Numbered from the stretch's first letter, positions 13,997 to 25,364 are shown. The stretch is 64,000 nucleotides of DNA from Lethocerus indicus (GCA_019843655.1 JACDQD010000003.1:29686224-29750223), one strand, 5' to 3'. Notes: generated by a model not told the origin, from the sequence alone. Numbers and translations are program-made.

Positions 13997-16900
13997 ACCC
14001 ACAGGGGGCGCTAGTTTATCGGTGCAAGTACAACCAATGAACTTTAGTTAAGTACATTTCCGCACCACCCTCAGGGGGCGCTAGTTTATCGGTGCAAGTG
14101 AACCCAACGAACTTTAGTTAAGTACATTTCCGCACCACCCTCAACGGGCGCCAGTTTATCGGTACAAGTGAACCCAACGAACTTTAGTTAAGTACATTTC
14201 CGCACCACCCTCAAGGGGCGCTAGTTTATCGGTACAAGTGCACCCAACGAACTTTAGTTAAGTACATTTCCGCACCACCCTCAGGGGGCGCTAGTTTATC
14301 GGTGCAAGTGCACTCAACGAACTTTAGTTAAGTACATTTCCGCACCACCCTCAGGGGGCGCTAGTTTATCGGTACAAGTGAACCCAACGAACTTTAGTTA
14401 AGTACATTTCCGCACCACCCTCAAGGGGCGCTAGTTTATCGGTACAAGTGCACTCAACGAACTTTAGTTAAGTACATTTCCGCACCACCCTCAGCGGGCG
14501 CTAGTTTATCGGTACAAGTGCACTCAACGAACTTTAGTTAAGTACATTTCCGCACCACCCTCAGGGGGGCGCTAGTTTATCGGTACAAGTGCACTCAACG
14601 AACTTTAGTTAAGTACATTTCCGCACCACCCTCAGGGGGCGCTAGTTTATCGGTACAAGTGCACTCAACGAACTTTAGTTATACATTTCCGCACCACCTC
14701 AGGGGCGCTAGTTTATCGGTACAAGTGCACTCAACGAACTTTAGTTAAGTACATTTCCGCACCACCCTCAGGGGGCGCTAGTTTATCGGTACAAGTGCAC
14801 TCAACGAACTTTAGTTAAGTACATTTCCGCACCACCCTCAAGGGGCGCTAGTTTATTGGTACAAGTGAACCCAACGAACTTTAGTTAAGTACATTTCCGC
14901 ACCACTTTCAGGGGAGCGCTAGTTTATCGGTGCAAGTACAACTAATGAACTTTAGTTCAGTACATTTCCGCACCACCCTCAGGGGGCGCTAGTTTATCGG
15001 TACACGTGCACTCATGAACTTAAGTACATTTCCGCACCATATTCGGGGGGGGGGGCGCTAGTTAACCGAAACCGGTTTAGCAAGACCAAACCATCAACAG
15101 GAGACAGAACCACACGAAATCTACGGTATTCTAACCCCTCGGAGTGCCCGTGGTTTCCCCCCGCGTTTTCGTCTATTGACGGTTGAAGAAATGGTTACTC
15201 CATAGTCAGGGGAGACCGCAACTGACCCCGCTATCCGTATTGTGAGACTTAAGCACCGGGTGTTTTCAGGTGAGCAACACCGAGGTGACGCGGCTTTCGC
15301 TGTACGTGGAGGCGGAGCGGACCGGTCTGGAGACTTCGGTGCTCGAGCTGGAGGCGGTGGCTGTGCCTGTGATGTTCAGGCGCGGGGCGGCGGTGGCGGG
15401 GGCGGTGGCTCTGAGGGCGGCAGGCTGAGACTGAGGTGTCTGGCCACGCAGTACAGCCTCTACACCAGCAGCTCGGACCTCTTCCTCCAGGAGGACGCGC
15501 CCCAGCTCGCCCACGTACTCGGACCCTCGTCTCCTCACCAGCCGGCAGGTCAGTTCCAGCCAAACATTCTACATCCCTCTCATTGCCTTAACCCTCAAAA
15601 TGGATAACCATCGATATACCGAAATTCGATTTGAGAGCGAATGTTATCGGGGCCAAAACTTGAGTTAACACTAACTTCCAGTGGGGACCTCGGGTTTTTT
15701 TATTCCAGGATTTTTTCTGTTTTGCAAACCACCCGAACGAGCTCCAGCCGAACGGTTTTCCCCCTGACGCTCCCGGGTATTGTCTGCTTCCAATGTTTCG
15801 GAATTCATACAGGTTCCGATCAATTCCGGGCCCACCAATTTAATGAGAGTGGGGTGCCGTCGGTAATCCTCTTAAGATTATGACTTCTTTCTCTTATTAC
15901 TGTAAAACATAGTGTAATGCCGTAATTACAGAAAAAAGCGCACAAAGGATAGGAAATATCTAATGGAGAACATATTTCGATGTATGAAAGCAGTCGATAC
16001 TGAGGTTACGCGATTATCAGCAGTGGAACTGTGTTCTTATCCTTTTTAGTATAAATGTATTTATTTCTTCTTATAATTATTGTGAAATCTGAACAATACC
16101 GCTGGAAATTGTGGTAGATGAAGATCCATAACTGTGTGGAGACCAATGCGTTATTGGTGTTCCAAGGGTTAGGAGGGATGGTGGGAGGGGAGAGGTTTAA
16201 TGGCCGAATTACCTGTGCCGAGGACACTTTGAGTGTCAGCGGACTATGCGATGGCCACATACGTGGGAATGCGGCCTATGTTTCGTCTACCGATCGGATC
16301 AAAGGATGTGTCACGCGCTATTAGCCCGGCGCACTGAACATTACGGCGCTAGACCGGCCCAAACCTCAAACGGACCCCAATCCGGTCGTCACCACTATTA
16401 CAATACATCAAATTACGAATATTCCTATCGGTTTATTCTAATTGACCTGTACAGAGAATGATGTGAGAGACGTCAGAAGAATCTTTAGTATCGGAGTAAG
16501 CACAATAAAGACAGGCGGTGCAAAAGTCTGGTGTTCCAAACTGTCAGCTGCCGCCAATTTGATGATACTTATAGTCTTCTAATATTATCCCGGATCTATT
16601 GAAACTGAATTTTTTTATTTACTTTAAATAAATAAAAGCGAATTATCGCTAACTCTCGGTTAGCAGGAGTCGACAAGTCAGGGGACCCACCGAGTCCGGA
16701 ACCGGTAAGAGTTCCGAAACTTCGGAAAACCGAACAGGCAAGGAGGGGAGCCCCTGCTAACTACCGGAACGTCGTGATAATTCCGTTATATTGAGTCTTT
16801 ACATTTAAATATTAATATAATGTCATTTGCAGAATACGTGGGTTACTAAAAATATGTACAGCCTCTTGTCCGTTCCCCGTTCTTCAAACTTGACTGACAA

Positions 16901-17070
16901 AGCTATAATCGGTTTTCTTGTGTTGTTATTGTTTCCCTGTTTGTCTGATTGCAGATATTGTTAACGGGGTGTCTCCGTCTAAGGGTTGCTCGGCGGCGGT
17001 GGTGGTGGTGGTGGTGGTGTTGGGCGGTTTTGCGGCGCTGTCCCAGCTGAACCACCGCTGGAGGAGATAG
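2768..17070 (+). CDS. beat: Beaten path (beat) family immunoglobulin protein, partial gene model
   Basis: Five exons were recognised: 2768-2973, 9780-9915, 11375-11508, 15270-15548 and 16955-17070. Splice phases agree across every junction (0, 1, 0, 1). The product has two Ig-like domains with four expected cysteines: SCQYDLEG and [10 protein letters not shown] in the first, ANCTS and LRCLA in the second. The motifs CQYDLEG, FYRF and [12 protein letters not shown] are hallmarks of the insect Beat family, cell-surface or secreted ligands for Side-family receptors in axon guidance. The protein ends in a hydrophobic segment followed by basic residues, suggesting a membrane or GPI anchor. A signal-peptide exon was not found and probably lies upstream of 2768. 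Exon 4 carries a frame break near 15387-15420. The subgroup (I-VII) cannot be assigned by eye. A poly(A) signal, AATAAA, lies at 17227-17232. Confidence 0.88.
4937..5200. repeat. Dispersed repeat family R1, copy 1
   Basis: It shares segments such as 'attccgggatttttcctctg', 'tttggaaacca' and 'gtttcggaattc' with sequences near 15.68, 25.87 and 58.49 kb. It has no coding capacity and looks like an old non-autonomous element, class undetermined. Confidence 0.5.
5373..5423. repeat. (GA)n-rich simple repeat
   Basis: A purine-only GA/GGA tract of about 50 bp in the beat intron. Confidence 0.9.
6932..6979. repeat. (TC)n microsatellite
   Basis: A TC dinucleotide run followed by about 40 bp of further C/T-rich sequence. 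Confidence 0.95.
8980..9027. repeat. (TC)n-rich simple repeat
   Basis: An imperfect CT-rich tract in the beat intron, about 750 bp before the second recognised exon. Confidence 0.85.
9780..9915 (+). CDS. beat: beat exon, first Ig domain, C-terminal half
   Basis: The acceptor 'ctctttcag' and donor 'acag|gtaaaa' bound 136 bp. It codes [15 protein letters not shown] and then [19 protein letters not shown], the conserved F-G strand of the first Beat Ig domain. The entry phase is 0 and the exit phase is 1, matching its neighbours. Confidence 0.92.
11375..11508 (+). CDS. beat: beat exon, second Ig domain, N-terminal half
   Basis: The acceptor 'gtcgacag' and donor 'cag|gtaatc' bound 134 bp. The translation [20 protein letters not shown] leads into [20 protein letters not shown], the start of the second Ig domain with its first cysteine. 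Two N-glycosylation sequons (NCT and NLT) are present. The phase fits exons on both sides. Confidence 0.9.
11707..11753. repeat. (GT)n microsatellite
   Basis: An uninterrupted GT run of about 47 bp, shortly after the 11375-11508 beat exon. Confidence 0.97.
13840..13891. repeat. (TA)n microsatellite
   Basis: An AT dinucleotide run of about 50 bp in beat intron 3; a second run follows at 13949-13993, directly against the satellite array. Confidence 0.97.
13949..13993. repeat. (TA)n microsatellite bordering the satellite array
   Basis: An AT dinucleotide run of about 45 bp ending a few bases before the first satellite monomer. Confidence 0.97.
13994..15066 (+). repeat. 70-bp satellite array, about 15 units, forward
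   Basis: The 'ctagtttatc' block recurs at 14011, 14081, 14151, 14221, 14291, 14361, 14431 and 14501 with an exact 70-bp period, then continues with 1-4 bp indels to about 15060. Each unit contains 'aactttagttaagtacattt', 'ccgcaccaccctca' and 'ggggcgctag'. The array lies in beat intron 3 and ends about 205 bp before the next exon. Units differ mainly at 'tcggtacaagtg(a/c)ac(c/t)caacg'. Terminal units are the most diverged, as expected for unequal exchange. Confidence 0.97.
15270..15548 (+). CDS. beat: beat exon, second Ig domain, C-terminal half, with frame break
   Basis: The acceptor 'tgttttcag' and donor 'ggcag|gtcagt' bound 279 bp. The entry frame reads [20 protein letters not shown] and on to [11 protein letters not shown], then runs through Ala/Gly-rich sequence to a TGA at 15426-15428. 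The homologous continuation, [15 protein letters not shown], is in another frame. Flanking splice phases require one more or two fewer bases than are present. Removing 32 GC-rich bases (about 15387-15418) would give the spacing typical of the family. No GT-AG micro-intron fixes it. It is either an assembly or sequencing error in a G-rich run, a polymorphism, or gene decay. Confidence 0.85.
15683..15880. repeat. Dispersed repeat family R1, copy 2
   Basis: It shares 'ccaggattttttctg', 'aaaccacccgaac' and 'gtttcggaattca' with the copy near 5 kb in the same order and orientation. It lies in the last beat intron. A shorter related piece is at about 16.68-16.77 kb. Confidence 0.5.
16955..17070 (+). 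CDS. beat: beat terminal exon, hydrophobic C-terminal anchor
   Basis: The acceptor 'ctgattgcag' precedes a phase-1 compatible exon coding [15 protein letters not shown], seven valines, [10 protein letters not shown], then NHRWRR and TAG. The hydrophobic run followed by a basic tail fits a C-terminal membrane or GPI-attachment signal. The valine run is coded by a GTG triplet repeat. Assignment to the beat gene rests on strand, position and phase. Confidence 0.72.
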
Positions 17071-19013
17071 CTCGCCTTAGGCCCTGTTCTCTGAACAACA
17101 CGCCGGCTCTCCTTCTATACCAGTATACCGTCTGTCGGTTGGGTCGACTATTTAAAAGAAAACAAAGAAACAATTCTGTGATAGTGACTTTTTGAAAGAA
17201 AATTAAATACCTAAAAGGAATATGGTAATAAAAATTAATATAAAAGAAAACAAAAAACGGACGAAACCAAGAACGGAAAGGTTACGCTGTGCCAAACGAA
17301 ACAAGCTGTGAAATGGAATTAAAAAATGAACGTGATCGGGGATTGAACGAATCCGAAGTGTCCGTGTACTGTGTACCCAGTGTGTGTGTGTGTGTGTGTG
17401 TGTGTGCATGCGTGAGTGTGCCCCCTACGGACCCGACGAGTCGCAACAATAACACGTAGTGTAAATTTGATTAGTGTAAATGATCTGTGGTCAACCAAAA
17501 ATGATTTATACTCTTCGTTAAAATAGATAGCCGAGGAATTTAAGAGGGGAAAAAAAGCAAGAGAAAAGAAGAAGAAAAAAATTTTTATGTGATCCCACCC
17601 GCTCTCTATGATGTAACATAATTGTAATTATACAAAATTCCAAGTTTAATTAAAATCATACGTTAATGTAGAAAATGTATTTTATTATTATCCACAATAA
17701 TTATTGTCGTTACTAAACTCGAAGCGTTGCGAAGGGGCGAATGCGACTTTCGAACGATCATAATCTTTCCTTTATACGGACTAAATTGTTTTTCGTGCTC
17801 TGTTATGTTGTAAAATTTATGTCGTGAATCGATAGAATAGTGATGATGACGAAATCCGTCTAGCGGGACGAAACAGAAGTGATTGGGCCCCAAAGACTAC
17901 TGAATTATTGTCAAAGTTTTGCAAAGAGCGAGGTCAGAATATGCAAAAAGTCGACGCGGCCGGGGGCTCTCTTTTCAGTCGGATGATGAAAATCGTGGCC
18001 AACCCCGGCGCCACTTTGCAAATTACTTATATAATATTTTGAATATTTCGACACGAGTAAATATTATTTTCGGTACCGTCGACGAAATGTCAGAGTGACA
18101 ACAAACTTGCTAGTACAGTCAGTGCAATTTTTACATTTCGCACCGTCAATCCTACGACAATGCAGTTTTCACGATATTTCTTTTTATTGGACATTTGAAT
18201 TTCGGTCGCTAACGTGACATTAAATAACTCTACAGTCGGACGAATTACGCTTAAGGGGTCAGCACACAATTTGGACGGTCTTTGGAATCTGTTATGGATA
18301 CGTCAAGCGACGTTCAATAAGGTGTTTCATTTGGGCACAGAGGTTGAGGAGAGAATATTTCTCACCGTTCTGTTTTTATGAAAAAAAAAGCACTGTGTCA
18401 CGCTGCGTATTTATCGCGAAGTGAAAATATTAGTCGGCTATCTGAGAAGGCTGAAACTTGAAATTAAAAACGGTCCGTTTATCGTTAATTTCGAAATTCC
18501 GAAAACACCCAGGCGGAAGAATGTCGAAGACATTTAGCAGCAGTTATTAAGCGCACTTATTAACAATGACCGCGCATTTATTAAACTACAAAAACAATCG
18601 GCACACCGGGCGTCAGTAATTAAATTTGGCCAATTTAAATAATTATAAGAACATAATTTATGGGTTATAATAACAGTTAATTGGCCCAATTGACCGGCGT
18701 TTAGGCAATTAAATTCATTATGAGCTTGTTGCAGTGATGGAATTACGATTGTGTTTCCTACACTTCTGGATCGCCCAGTATTGTATTTTATTTCGGTGGG
18801 CGCTATCTGAAAGTGTTTTGCGCCTTCCGACGACATTCCATGTCGTACACTGAAATACACCGATTCCCTTGGCCATTATTTATAGTTAGATAACGTTTTT
18901 TGTTTTAACCGGAAATAGTAAGTTTTTAATAAACTCCTGCTTATCGGCAGGAGGATTAAGATATAGGATATTCCTCCTTCTTAGGATATATCCTCTCTTA
19001 TCCTCTTATATTA

Positions 19014-19062
<49 letters not shown>

Positions 19063-20610
19063 TTTTAAATAATGATGCTGTCGTTGGCGAAATTGAAAAC
19101 TGACAATTGCGTGTGACGTCTATGGCCCGATTTTCGGGTTTTTGATATTGATGGCACCTTTTCCGGACAATTACCGAACGATTTCGAGCACTTTTTTTCT
19201 TTACAATACACTACATTAAATAACATTTGCCTGTAACGATTAAAATATATAGTGCTATATATAAGTTGAGAAAGGTTTCGAAGAATGGTTTAATCGCTTA
19301 ATAATAAATAAGGCAGAAATATGCTTCGGAGCTCGACAGTCGGGCTCAACTTTCTCCTCACTTATTTCGTTATCCTCTTATACATTTTAATACAATACGG
19401 ACAGGGATATTCACATAAAAGGTGAACTTCCGAGAGCTTATCATGCGTTAGGCCCTACCTGAGTAGGGTTCTGAGGGGTACAATAATCGACTTTCGACTG
19501 AAAGTCGATCCGAGAGAGGACACCAGGATCTCGGTTGTAAATTTACATCGGGGAAACGGAAAAATCCTTGGCGCGTCTGGGTATTTTTTATCTTTGTTCG
19601 CACCAAAATTACCAGAAATTTCGCTATCCATCAATCTGTGGTATTCCAATTCACGTTTGGGATAAAGCGTGACCCCATCGGCGAACATTTGGACGACGCA
19701 CGAACCGCCTCCCCCTTTCACCACCGAACATTAACACGCATATAAAATGTAATTAAACCAATAAATTACTTCGGTATAAACCGGTCCATTGTCCAGACGA
19801 CTGTACCCCTCCGGACCCGTAAATTTACGCTGTTCATTCACTGTGCGAAAATTAAAAACTGTTTCAATCAACCGCCCGAAACAATCAATGAGACCGACAA
19901 AATTGTTTGTTCAATTGTTCGATATCGGAGAAGGCCTGACCACCAGGACAATTCTACTGTTGACTATTGGAAAACTACCTGGTACAACAAACATATGTAA
20001 GTTATTCCGCTCTGATCGCGTTTTTAAAAAAGGGGAAATCAAAGGATAATAGCCTTTTAAATTATATGAAATATGCAACAACTTTACAAAGCTATTCGTC
20101 TCAAGTACAGTCCAACTCACAACGTTAACTGCCAGTCCCGGGCCCTTACCCGGAAGGAGCCGGTCCCTTCGTACCTTAATATATAAATATATAATATTTT
20201 ATAAAATACGAAAGATAATTTAGATGATATACTACGGAGAATTTCTTCTTGTATTCACTATCTGTGGAAGTTACTCCTTTTCCTATTCCTTACTTAAATA
20301 TATATGACATATGAAATCCGCGTTCTTAAGTACTAGAATATTCTTTTTTTTACAGTGAATAAGTAATGTTCCACCATTTCATAACATTATCTTATAGGAC
20401 TTCTGAGGACTCTCCTACGCAAAAGGGCATGGCATCCGGTCGCAAGTACGTGCTCATACCGGCCACTGTATTTTATGAAACGGTGTTCCCTTTGGCTGAA
20501 ATATCGTTTTTACGCTGTTGTTATTGTAAAAAGCACAAAATATTTCCATGTACACGGAACACTGTCCAGTGTTTCAGACTCCGTTTGGGAGAAGGCAGCA
20601 GGGCCTTCAG
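17071..20610. other. Intergenic region between beat and the secreted cluster
   Basis: The beat 3' UTR with AATAAA at 17227-17232 is followed by a (GT)n tract at 17381-17407 and a (TA)n tract at 19016-19060. No exon with matched splice sites or recognisable protein was seen on either strand. Composition is AT-rich with scattered short frames. Confidence 0.6.
19016..19060. repeat. (TA)n microsatellite
   Basis: An AT dinucleotide run of about 45 bp followed by a T run. Confidence 0.97.
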
Positions 20611-20819
20611 AGTGCGCCCTCTGCCAGCTAACTGCGCTACAACATTGTGACAAGTAGATTGGCGACATTATTTACAACTTATCTACAATACGACTTATTA
20701 ACGACATTAATAACTGCGTTATCTAAGGAGCTATTACAGCGGTTAAGATTACTTAACAAGGGTATTTACATATAAAAGGGACTGTTCGGTACAAGATATT
20801 CATTACGACCGAACTTAAG
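20611..20819 (+). promoter_or_regulatory. Gene A promoter module and non-coding exon 1
   Basis: TATAAAAGGG starts at 20771 and an initiator TTCATTAC places the likely start at A20802, 31 bp downstream. A non-coding exon 20802-20819 ends at the donor 'aag|gtaagt'. Upstream sequence is shared with B and C: 'gcgccctctgccagc' at 20614-20628, two TTATCT (GATA-type) sites, and 'gctattacagcggttaagat'. Conservation across paralogues suggests common control; the tissue cannot be inferred. Confidence 0.85.
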
Positions 20820-21152
20820 GTAAGTACGACTTCTGTGCTTGAAATATGAACGTTCTGTATGTTTTAACTCTTGTTAGGCGATCTATTATACATTGTCAAT
20901 TAAAATTTAACTGTTTAATTATAGAACGGTCTTTAATGTTAATAACAATAGCTACTCCTATTTCATGTACGTGTATAAATATTTGGTAGCAATAATAATT
21001 AGAAATAATCGGAAATAGTTAGTTCAGACCGACTAATAACTTTAAAACATAACATAGACCGTGGGTAACAACATTAAAACATAACATGTAATAAAGATAA
21101 TCGCCTCAGGTCCGAGATAGTGAGGGTCAATTACCTGCCGGCCACTGACACT

Positions 21153-22605
21153 ATGGCCAAAATGGCGACACCGGTGTGGTCACTGCTCCTGATTACAGCA
21201 GCCTCCTGCCAGATGAGAGTATCGGCGACTCCGCTCAATTTCCTGGTGAGATATCATTAATGTTGAACGGGCACTGGAATATTAATAACAATATTTTTTC
21301 TTTTAATGTCGATACTGTCGGTACCCATTCGATATTTACTCTATCGACAATATTATTATCTGAACTTTGGTCAAAAGGTGACGTCTTGCAAATGTTTTTA
21401 TACGGAATATCGGAATCAGAATTAAATGTATTGATTACAAAACAATTTTCAAATTTTTTCAATTTTGAAAATTGAAAGAATTGTGGTCTCCGAGGGGTTG
21501 GAATACCGTTGATTTCGTGTGTTTCTGTCCCCTCTCGCTGGTTTGGTCTTTTGCTAGACCGGTTTCGGCTGCACGCCATCTTCAGTAGCGGTGTCAGTCA
21601 CATTGGTACTTTGGATGTTTTTTGGGCATCCTCACTGCACTATCACTGTGGCCGTTGTCTGTTTGCCGTGTGTATATATTTGTGTCTTGTTATTGTGTTT
21701 TGGGGGGATGTTGTTTGTCTTATTTAGGTTGAGAGGGATTTTGTTAATTGGGTTAAGTTTTTGTCGGATTATCGGTCAAATATATATTTGATCACACAAC
21801 TGGTCACAACTATTAGGTTCTGACTTCCAAATATATGACAGGAAACCTATCTGGTATTGTGTATTTATGATCATAAAAGTTTTCCTGTCGATCCAAAATG
21901 TATTGACCAAAGTTTAGTTTTAGTAATATAATTATCGATGCAAGTGCACTGAACGAACTTCAGTCGAGTACATTTCCATACCACACTCAGGGGGCGCTAA
22001 TTTATCGGTACAAGTGCACCCAACGAACATTACTAAAGGTTATTAATTTGTGGTACATTGTTTATTTCTCCATATATTATTATTATATATAATTGTCGTT
22101 GTTGTAATATTACTTGCTTTAAATCGTTTCGCGGGTAGATCTATAATTTTGCAATTCAGTCTTAAAACCACAGCATGATAACACTGGCGTTTTTATGTGC
22201 AGTTTCATACATTTATTTTTTTCTTTGCAGGGCAAGTGGAGCCTCAATAAATCACTGCCGTTCCTGCCCAACATAACAATCAGCAAAGAAATATCGTTTC
22301 TGATAAACAAAATTACACCGTCGACTGCTGCTACCACCACAAGTTCTACTACTACCGCTACTGCTCCGACTAATGCTCCGACTAATGCTCCGACTAATGC
22401 TCCAACTAATGCTCCAACTACTGCTCCAACTACTGCTCCGACCACTGCTCCAACTACTGCTCCAACTACTGCTCCAACTACTGCTCCAACTACTGCTCCG
22501 ACCACTGCTCCGACCACTGCTCCTACTACTGCTCCAACTACTGCTCCAACTACTGCACCTACTACATCAACTTCTGCTGGTCCTCCTCCTCCAGCTTCGG
22601 GATAA
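21153..22605 (+). CDS. Secreted Thr/Pro-rich repeat protein, gene A
   Basis: Two coding exons, 21153-21245 and 22231-22605, join in phase 0 to give 155 aa. The first codes a signal peptide, MAKMATPVWSLLLITAASCQ, ending near VSA. The second opens with the conserved family peptide GKWSLNKSLPFLP then NITISKEISFLINK, containing an N-glycosylation sequon. It continues as about 16 units of A-P-T-N or A-P-T-T and ends AGPPPPASG. The predicted mature protein lacks cysteine and is rich in likely O-glycosylation sites, so it resembles a small mucin. Function is unknown. The start is the only ATG in good context before the signal peptide. The intron contains a satellite-bearing repeat insertion (21478-22040) absent from gene C. 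Confidence 0.85.
21478..22040 (+). mobile_element. Composite repeat insertion in the gene A intron
   Basis: The left part (21478-21640) belongs to the dispersed family R2, with 'ctggtttggtcttttgctag'. The middle (21630-21790) matches 53.27-53.46 kb. The segment 21810-21905 is the inverse of 30570-30660. The right end is 1.5 satellite monomers bounded by 'tttagtaat' near 21922 and its complement 'attactaaa' near 22030. The orthologous intron of gene C is about 550 bp shorter and lacks this block, supporting insertion. No transposase was seen. Confidence 0.7.
22363..22559 (+). repeat. 12-bp coding minisatellite, gene A tail
   Basis: Tandem 'gctccaactact' or 'gctccgactaat' units, in frame, code APTT or APTN. 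Gene C has the same unit but a different number and order of AAT versus ACT units, indicating length turnover. Confidence 0.95.
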
Positions 22606-23057
22606 AGCTAATTTTAAATTAGCCAGTGTCTATAACGCATTTATACAACCAACGTTTTAGACAGTTATTACGCATTTCATGTTGATTCTTTTTTTATTGA
22701 ACATTGCATTAAAATGAAATTCGAAAGTTTTGTACAATCTCGTGTTCATAAAGAAACTCAATATTAAGACCGCAACGTGTGCCGATTATGATACTTATGA
22801 TACTAAAAGTAATAATATAATAATCACGCAGCGAACTTGTATTCAAATTATTCTTGAACCAGTTGGTGTATAACTCCTCTATACTTATCCGTATTTCCGT
22901 TCAATTTCCGCCTCAATTTCCTCCATGGAACAATATAGAGAGTTCACAATTTCAGAATTATTACTTATAAATTCAAAATACACAATTGCAACGGATGCAA
23001 TAAATAAATAGCAATAGGGATATCGTTAAAAACTGCATTTCGGAGGGCGGCCTTAGT

Positions 23058-23260
23058 GGGCGCCCTCTGCCAGCTAACTGCGCTACAGTAATGTGTCAAG
23101 TAGATTGGCGACACTATTAACAACTTATCTGCAACTTATTAACGATATTCATAACTGCGTTATCTCCGGAGCTATTACAGCGGTTAAGATTACTTAACAA
23201 GAGTATTTTCTTATAAAGGGGAGGGCTCGGCACAAGATATTCATTACGGCTGAACTTTAG
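23058..23260 (+). promoter_or_regulatory. Gene B promoter module and non-coding exon 1
   Basis: TATAAAGGG begins at 23212 and the initiator TTCATTAC places the start at A23243, again 31 bp downstream. The exon ends at 23260 before 'gtaagt'. The upstream block from 'gcgccctctgccagctaact' through 'gagctattacagcggttaag' is nearly identical to gene A. Confidence 0.85.
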
Positions 23261-23577
23261 GTAAGTACGAATTCTGTGCATAAAATAAGAACATCTTGCA
23301 GGTGTTAACTCCTGCCGGGTACGTCAATTGATGGCCTATTATTCATTGCGAATTTAAATTTAACCGTATAATTACAGTAGAGCGATTAATGCCGATAGGA
23401 ATATTTACTCCTCGAATATGTACATGTATAAATATTTGGTAGCATTATTGATGGATACAACCGGAAGAATTAGTCTACCAATACGAGGGGATAACAAAAT
23501 TAAAACATAATGTAAATAACGATGCTCCCTTCAGGTCCGAGATAGTGAGGGTCAATTACCTGCCGGCCACTGACACT

Positions 23578-24386
23578 ATGGCCAAAATGGCGACACCGGT
23601 GTGGTCACTGCTCCTGATTACAGCAGCCTCCTGCCAGATGAGAGTATCGGCAATTAATTTCAATATTCTGGTGAGATATTAATAATTAAATTTGAACGTG
23701 CACTGGAGTATTAAAGCCAATATTTTCCGTCTTCGTGTTGTGACTTTTTTTATTCCAGGGCAAGTGGAACATCGGTAAATCACTGCCGTTCGGGCACAAC
23801 ATAACAATCAACAAAGAAATATCCTTTCTGATAAACAAAAATACTCAGTCGACTGCTGCCGCACGTTCTTCTACAACTGCAAGTTCTGCTAAAACTCCAA
23901 AAACTACCCCTACTACCCCTACCCCCACTACTACCCCCACTCTAGTACTCCTAGTACTACCTAGTACTAGTACTACAGTACTACCCCTAGTACCCCCTAG
24001 TACTACACCCCTAGTACCCTAGTACTACCCCTAGTGCTACTACTAGTACTACCCACTACCCTAGCACACCCCTAGCATAGTACTACCCCTAGCACTACTA
24101 GCCCTGTACACTACTACTGCCCCTAGTACTACCCCTAGTTACCCCTAGTACTACCCCTAGCACTACCCCTAGTACTACCCCTAGTACTACCCCTAGTACT
24201 ACCCCTAGCACTACCCCTAGTACTACCCCTAGCACTACCCCTAGTACTACCCCTAGCACTCTTCCATCTGGTCCTACAACTCCTTCCAGACCAACTACTC
24301 CATCTGGTCCTACAACTCCTTCCAGACCAACTACTCCATCTGGTCCTACTACTCCTTCTAAATCACCTTTCCCTGGCAGACGATGA
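23578..24386 (+). pseudogene. Secreted repeat protein gene B, frame broken in the tail
   Basis: The signal exon 23578-23670 (MAKMATPVWSLLLITAASCQ, ending INFNIL) is intact. A short 88-bp intron leads to 23759, where GKWNIGKSLPFGHNITINKE and ISFLINK follow. The tail is built from 12-bp units coding P-S-T-T, then units coding PSGPTTPSRPTT, ending PSKSPFPGRR at 24386. From about 23940 to 24130 the units are scrambled: the entry frame meets TAG at 24020-24022, and the C-terminal frame is offset. This could be true decay or an assembly error in a repeat. If corrected it would be the longest family member. Confidence 0.75.
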
Positions 24387-25364
24387 CCTGCACCTTCGAA
24401 ATGAAGCTAATTTCATAATAACCAGTGTCCACAATGCACTTATACAATGCACATTTCAGCCGGTTTCTGTGAATTTAATGTTGGTTTCTTTGTATTCAAC
24501 ATTTCATTTAAATGTCATTTGAAATTGTTGTGTAACTGTTTGATTATAAAAATTACGTAATTATAATACTTGCAAATAAATAATATAATAACTTGGAGTG
24601 AACTTGTTTTCATATTATTCTTGAACCATTTCATGTATACTCCCATACTTGTTCGTTTCTTTTGTCGTACCCATGCGACGCCATTTTCTCCGAAATAAAT
24701 TTCGGATGTTTAACTTCAAAACTTTTTAATGACTAACGCCTATAAACGGATATGATAGACAATAGAAAATGGGAAATGTATACGAAATAGACGCCTTTCT
24801 TATTGCGCTATAAATATAAACTTCCTATCTCTCCACTCGACCAACACTAATTGGGACCCGTCCAACGTTCGATGTAGAATCTTTATTTCCAAGCCTCCCC
24901 CTCAAAGGTAGATTATTAACATAGTGAAGAACAAAAAACTCTTGGACAAATATCTAATCAACCTGTTAGAAATATGTGTCGAATCGTCTTATTTTACATT
25001 CGAAGGGGCACTCTGCGAATAGAGAGAAGGCGCAGCAATTGATTCGCCCCTATACCCCTAGCGGCTCTCTTCACGGAAGTTTTTGAAAATAAGGTCGTAG
25101 CAACATTTAACCCCCTAAAACCGAAATTATGGCTACGGTATGTAGAGTCTAAGGGGAAACTACCCTGCTTGGTCGTACTGATAGGAAAAAATAACGACGG
25201 GATGTCCCCCCCCCCTAGCAAGTGTACCACTAACCAGCACATACCAACAGGTACCCAACTAACAGGAGTAGTAAAATACTTGTTCAACAGAAACCAAACA
25301 CACCCACAGAACGTCCAGTCCCAGATTTCAAGCAACGGCGGTACTACAGGGGGATATTTTGGAA

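Noticed and set aside
13994..15066. Regularly spaced direct repeats resembling a CRISPR array
   Set aside because: The whole 70-bp unit is repeated with no unique spacers, and the genome is clearly eukaryotic. It is a tandem satellite.
15393..15423. A GT-AG micro-intron to explain the beat exon 4 frame break
   Set aside because: The candidate is only 31 nt and its removal gives the wrong phase for the next exon.
22119..22517. Minus-strand VGAVVGAV repeat frame (and the one at 27242-27622)
   Set aside because: It is the antisense of the APTT/APTN minisatellites of genes A and C. The sense strand has the signal exon, splice sites and promoter.
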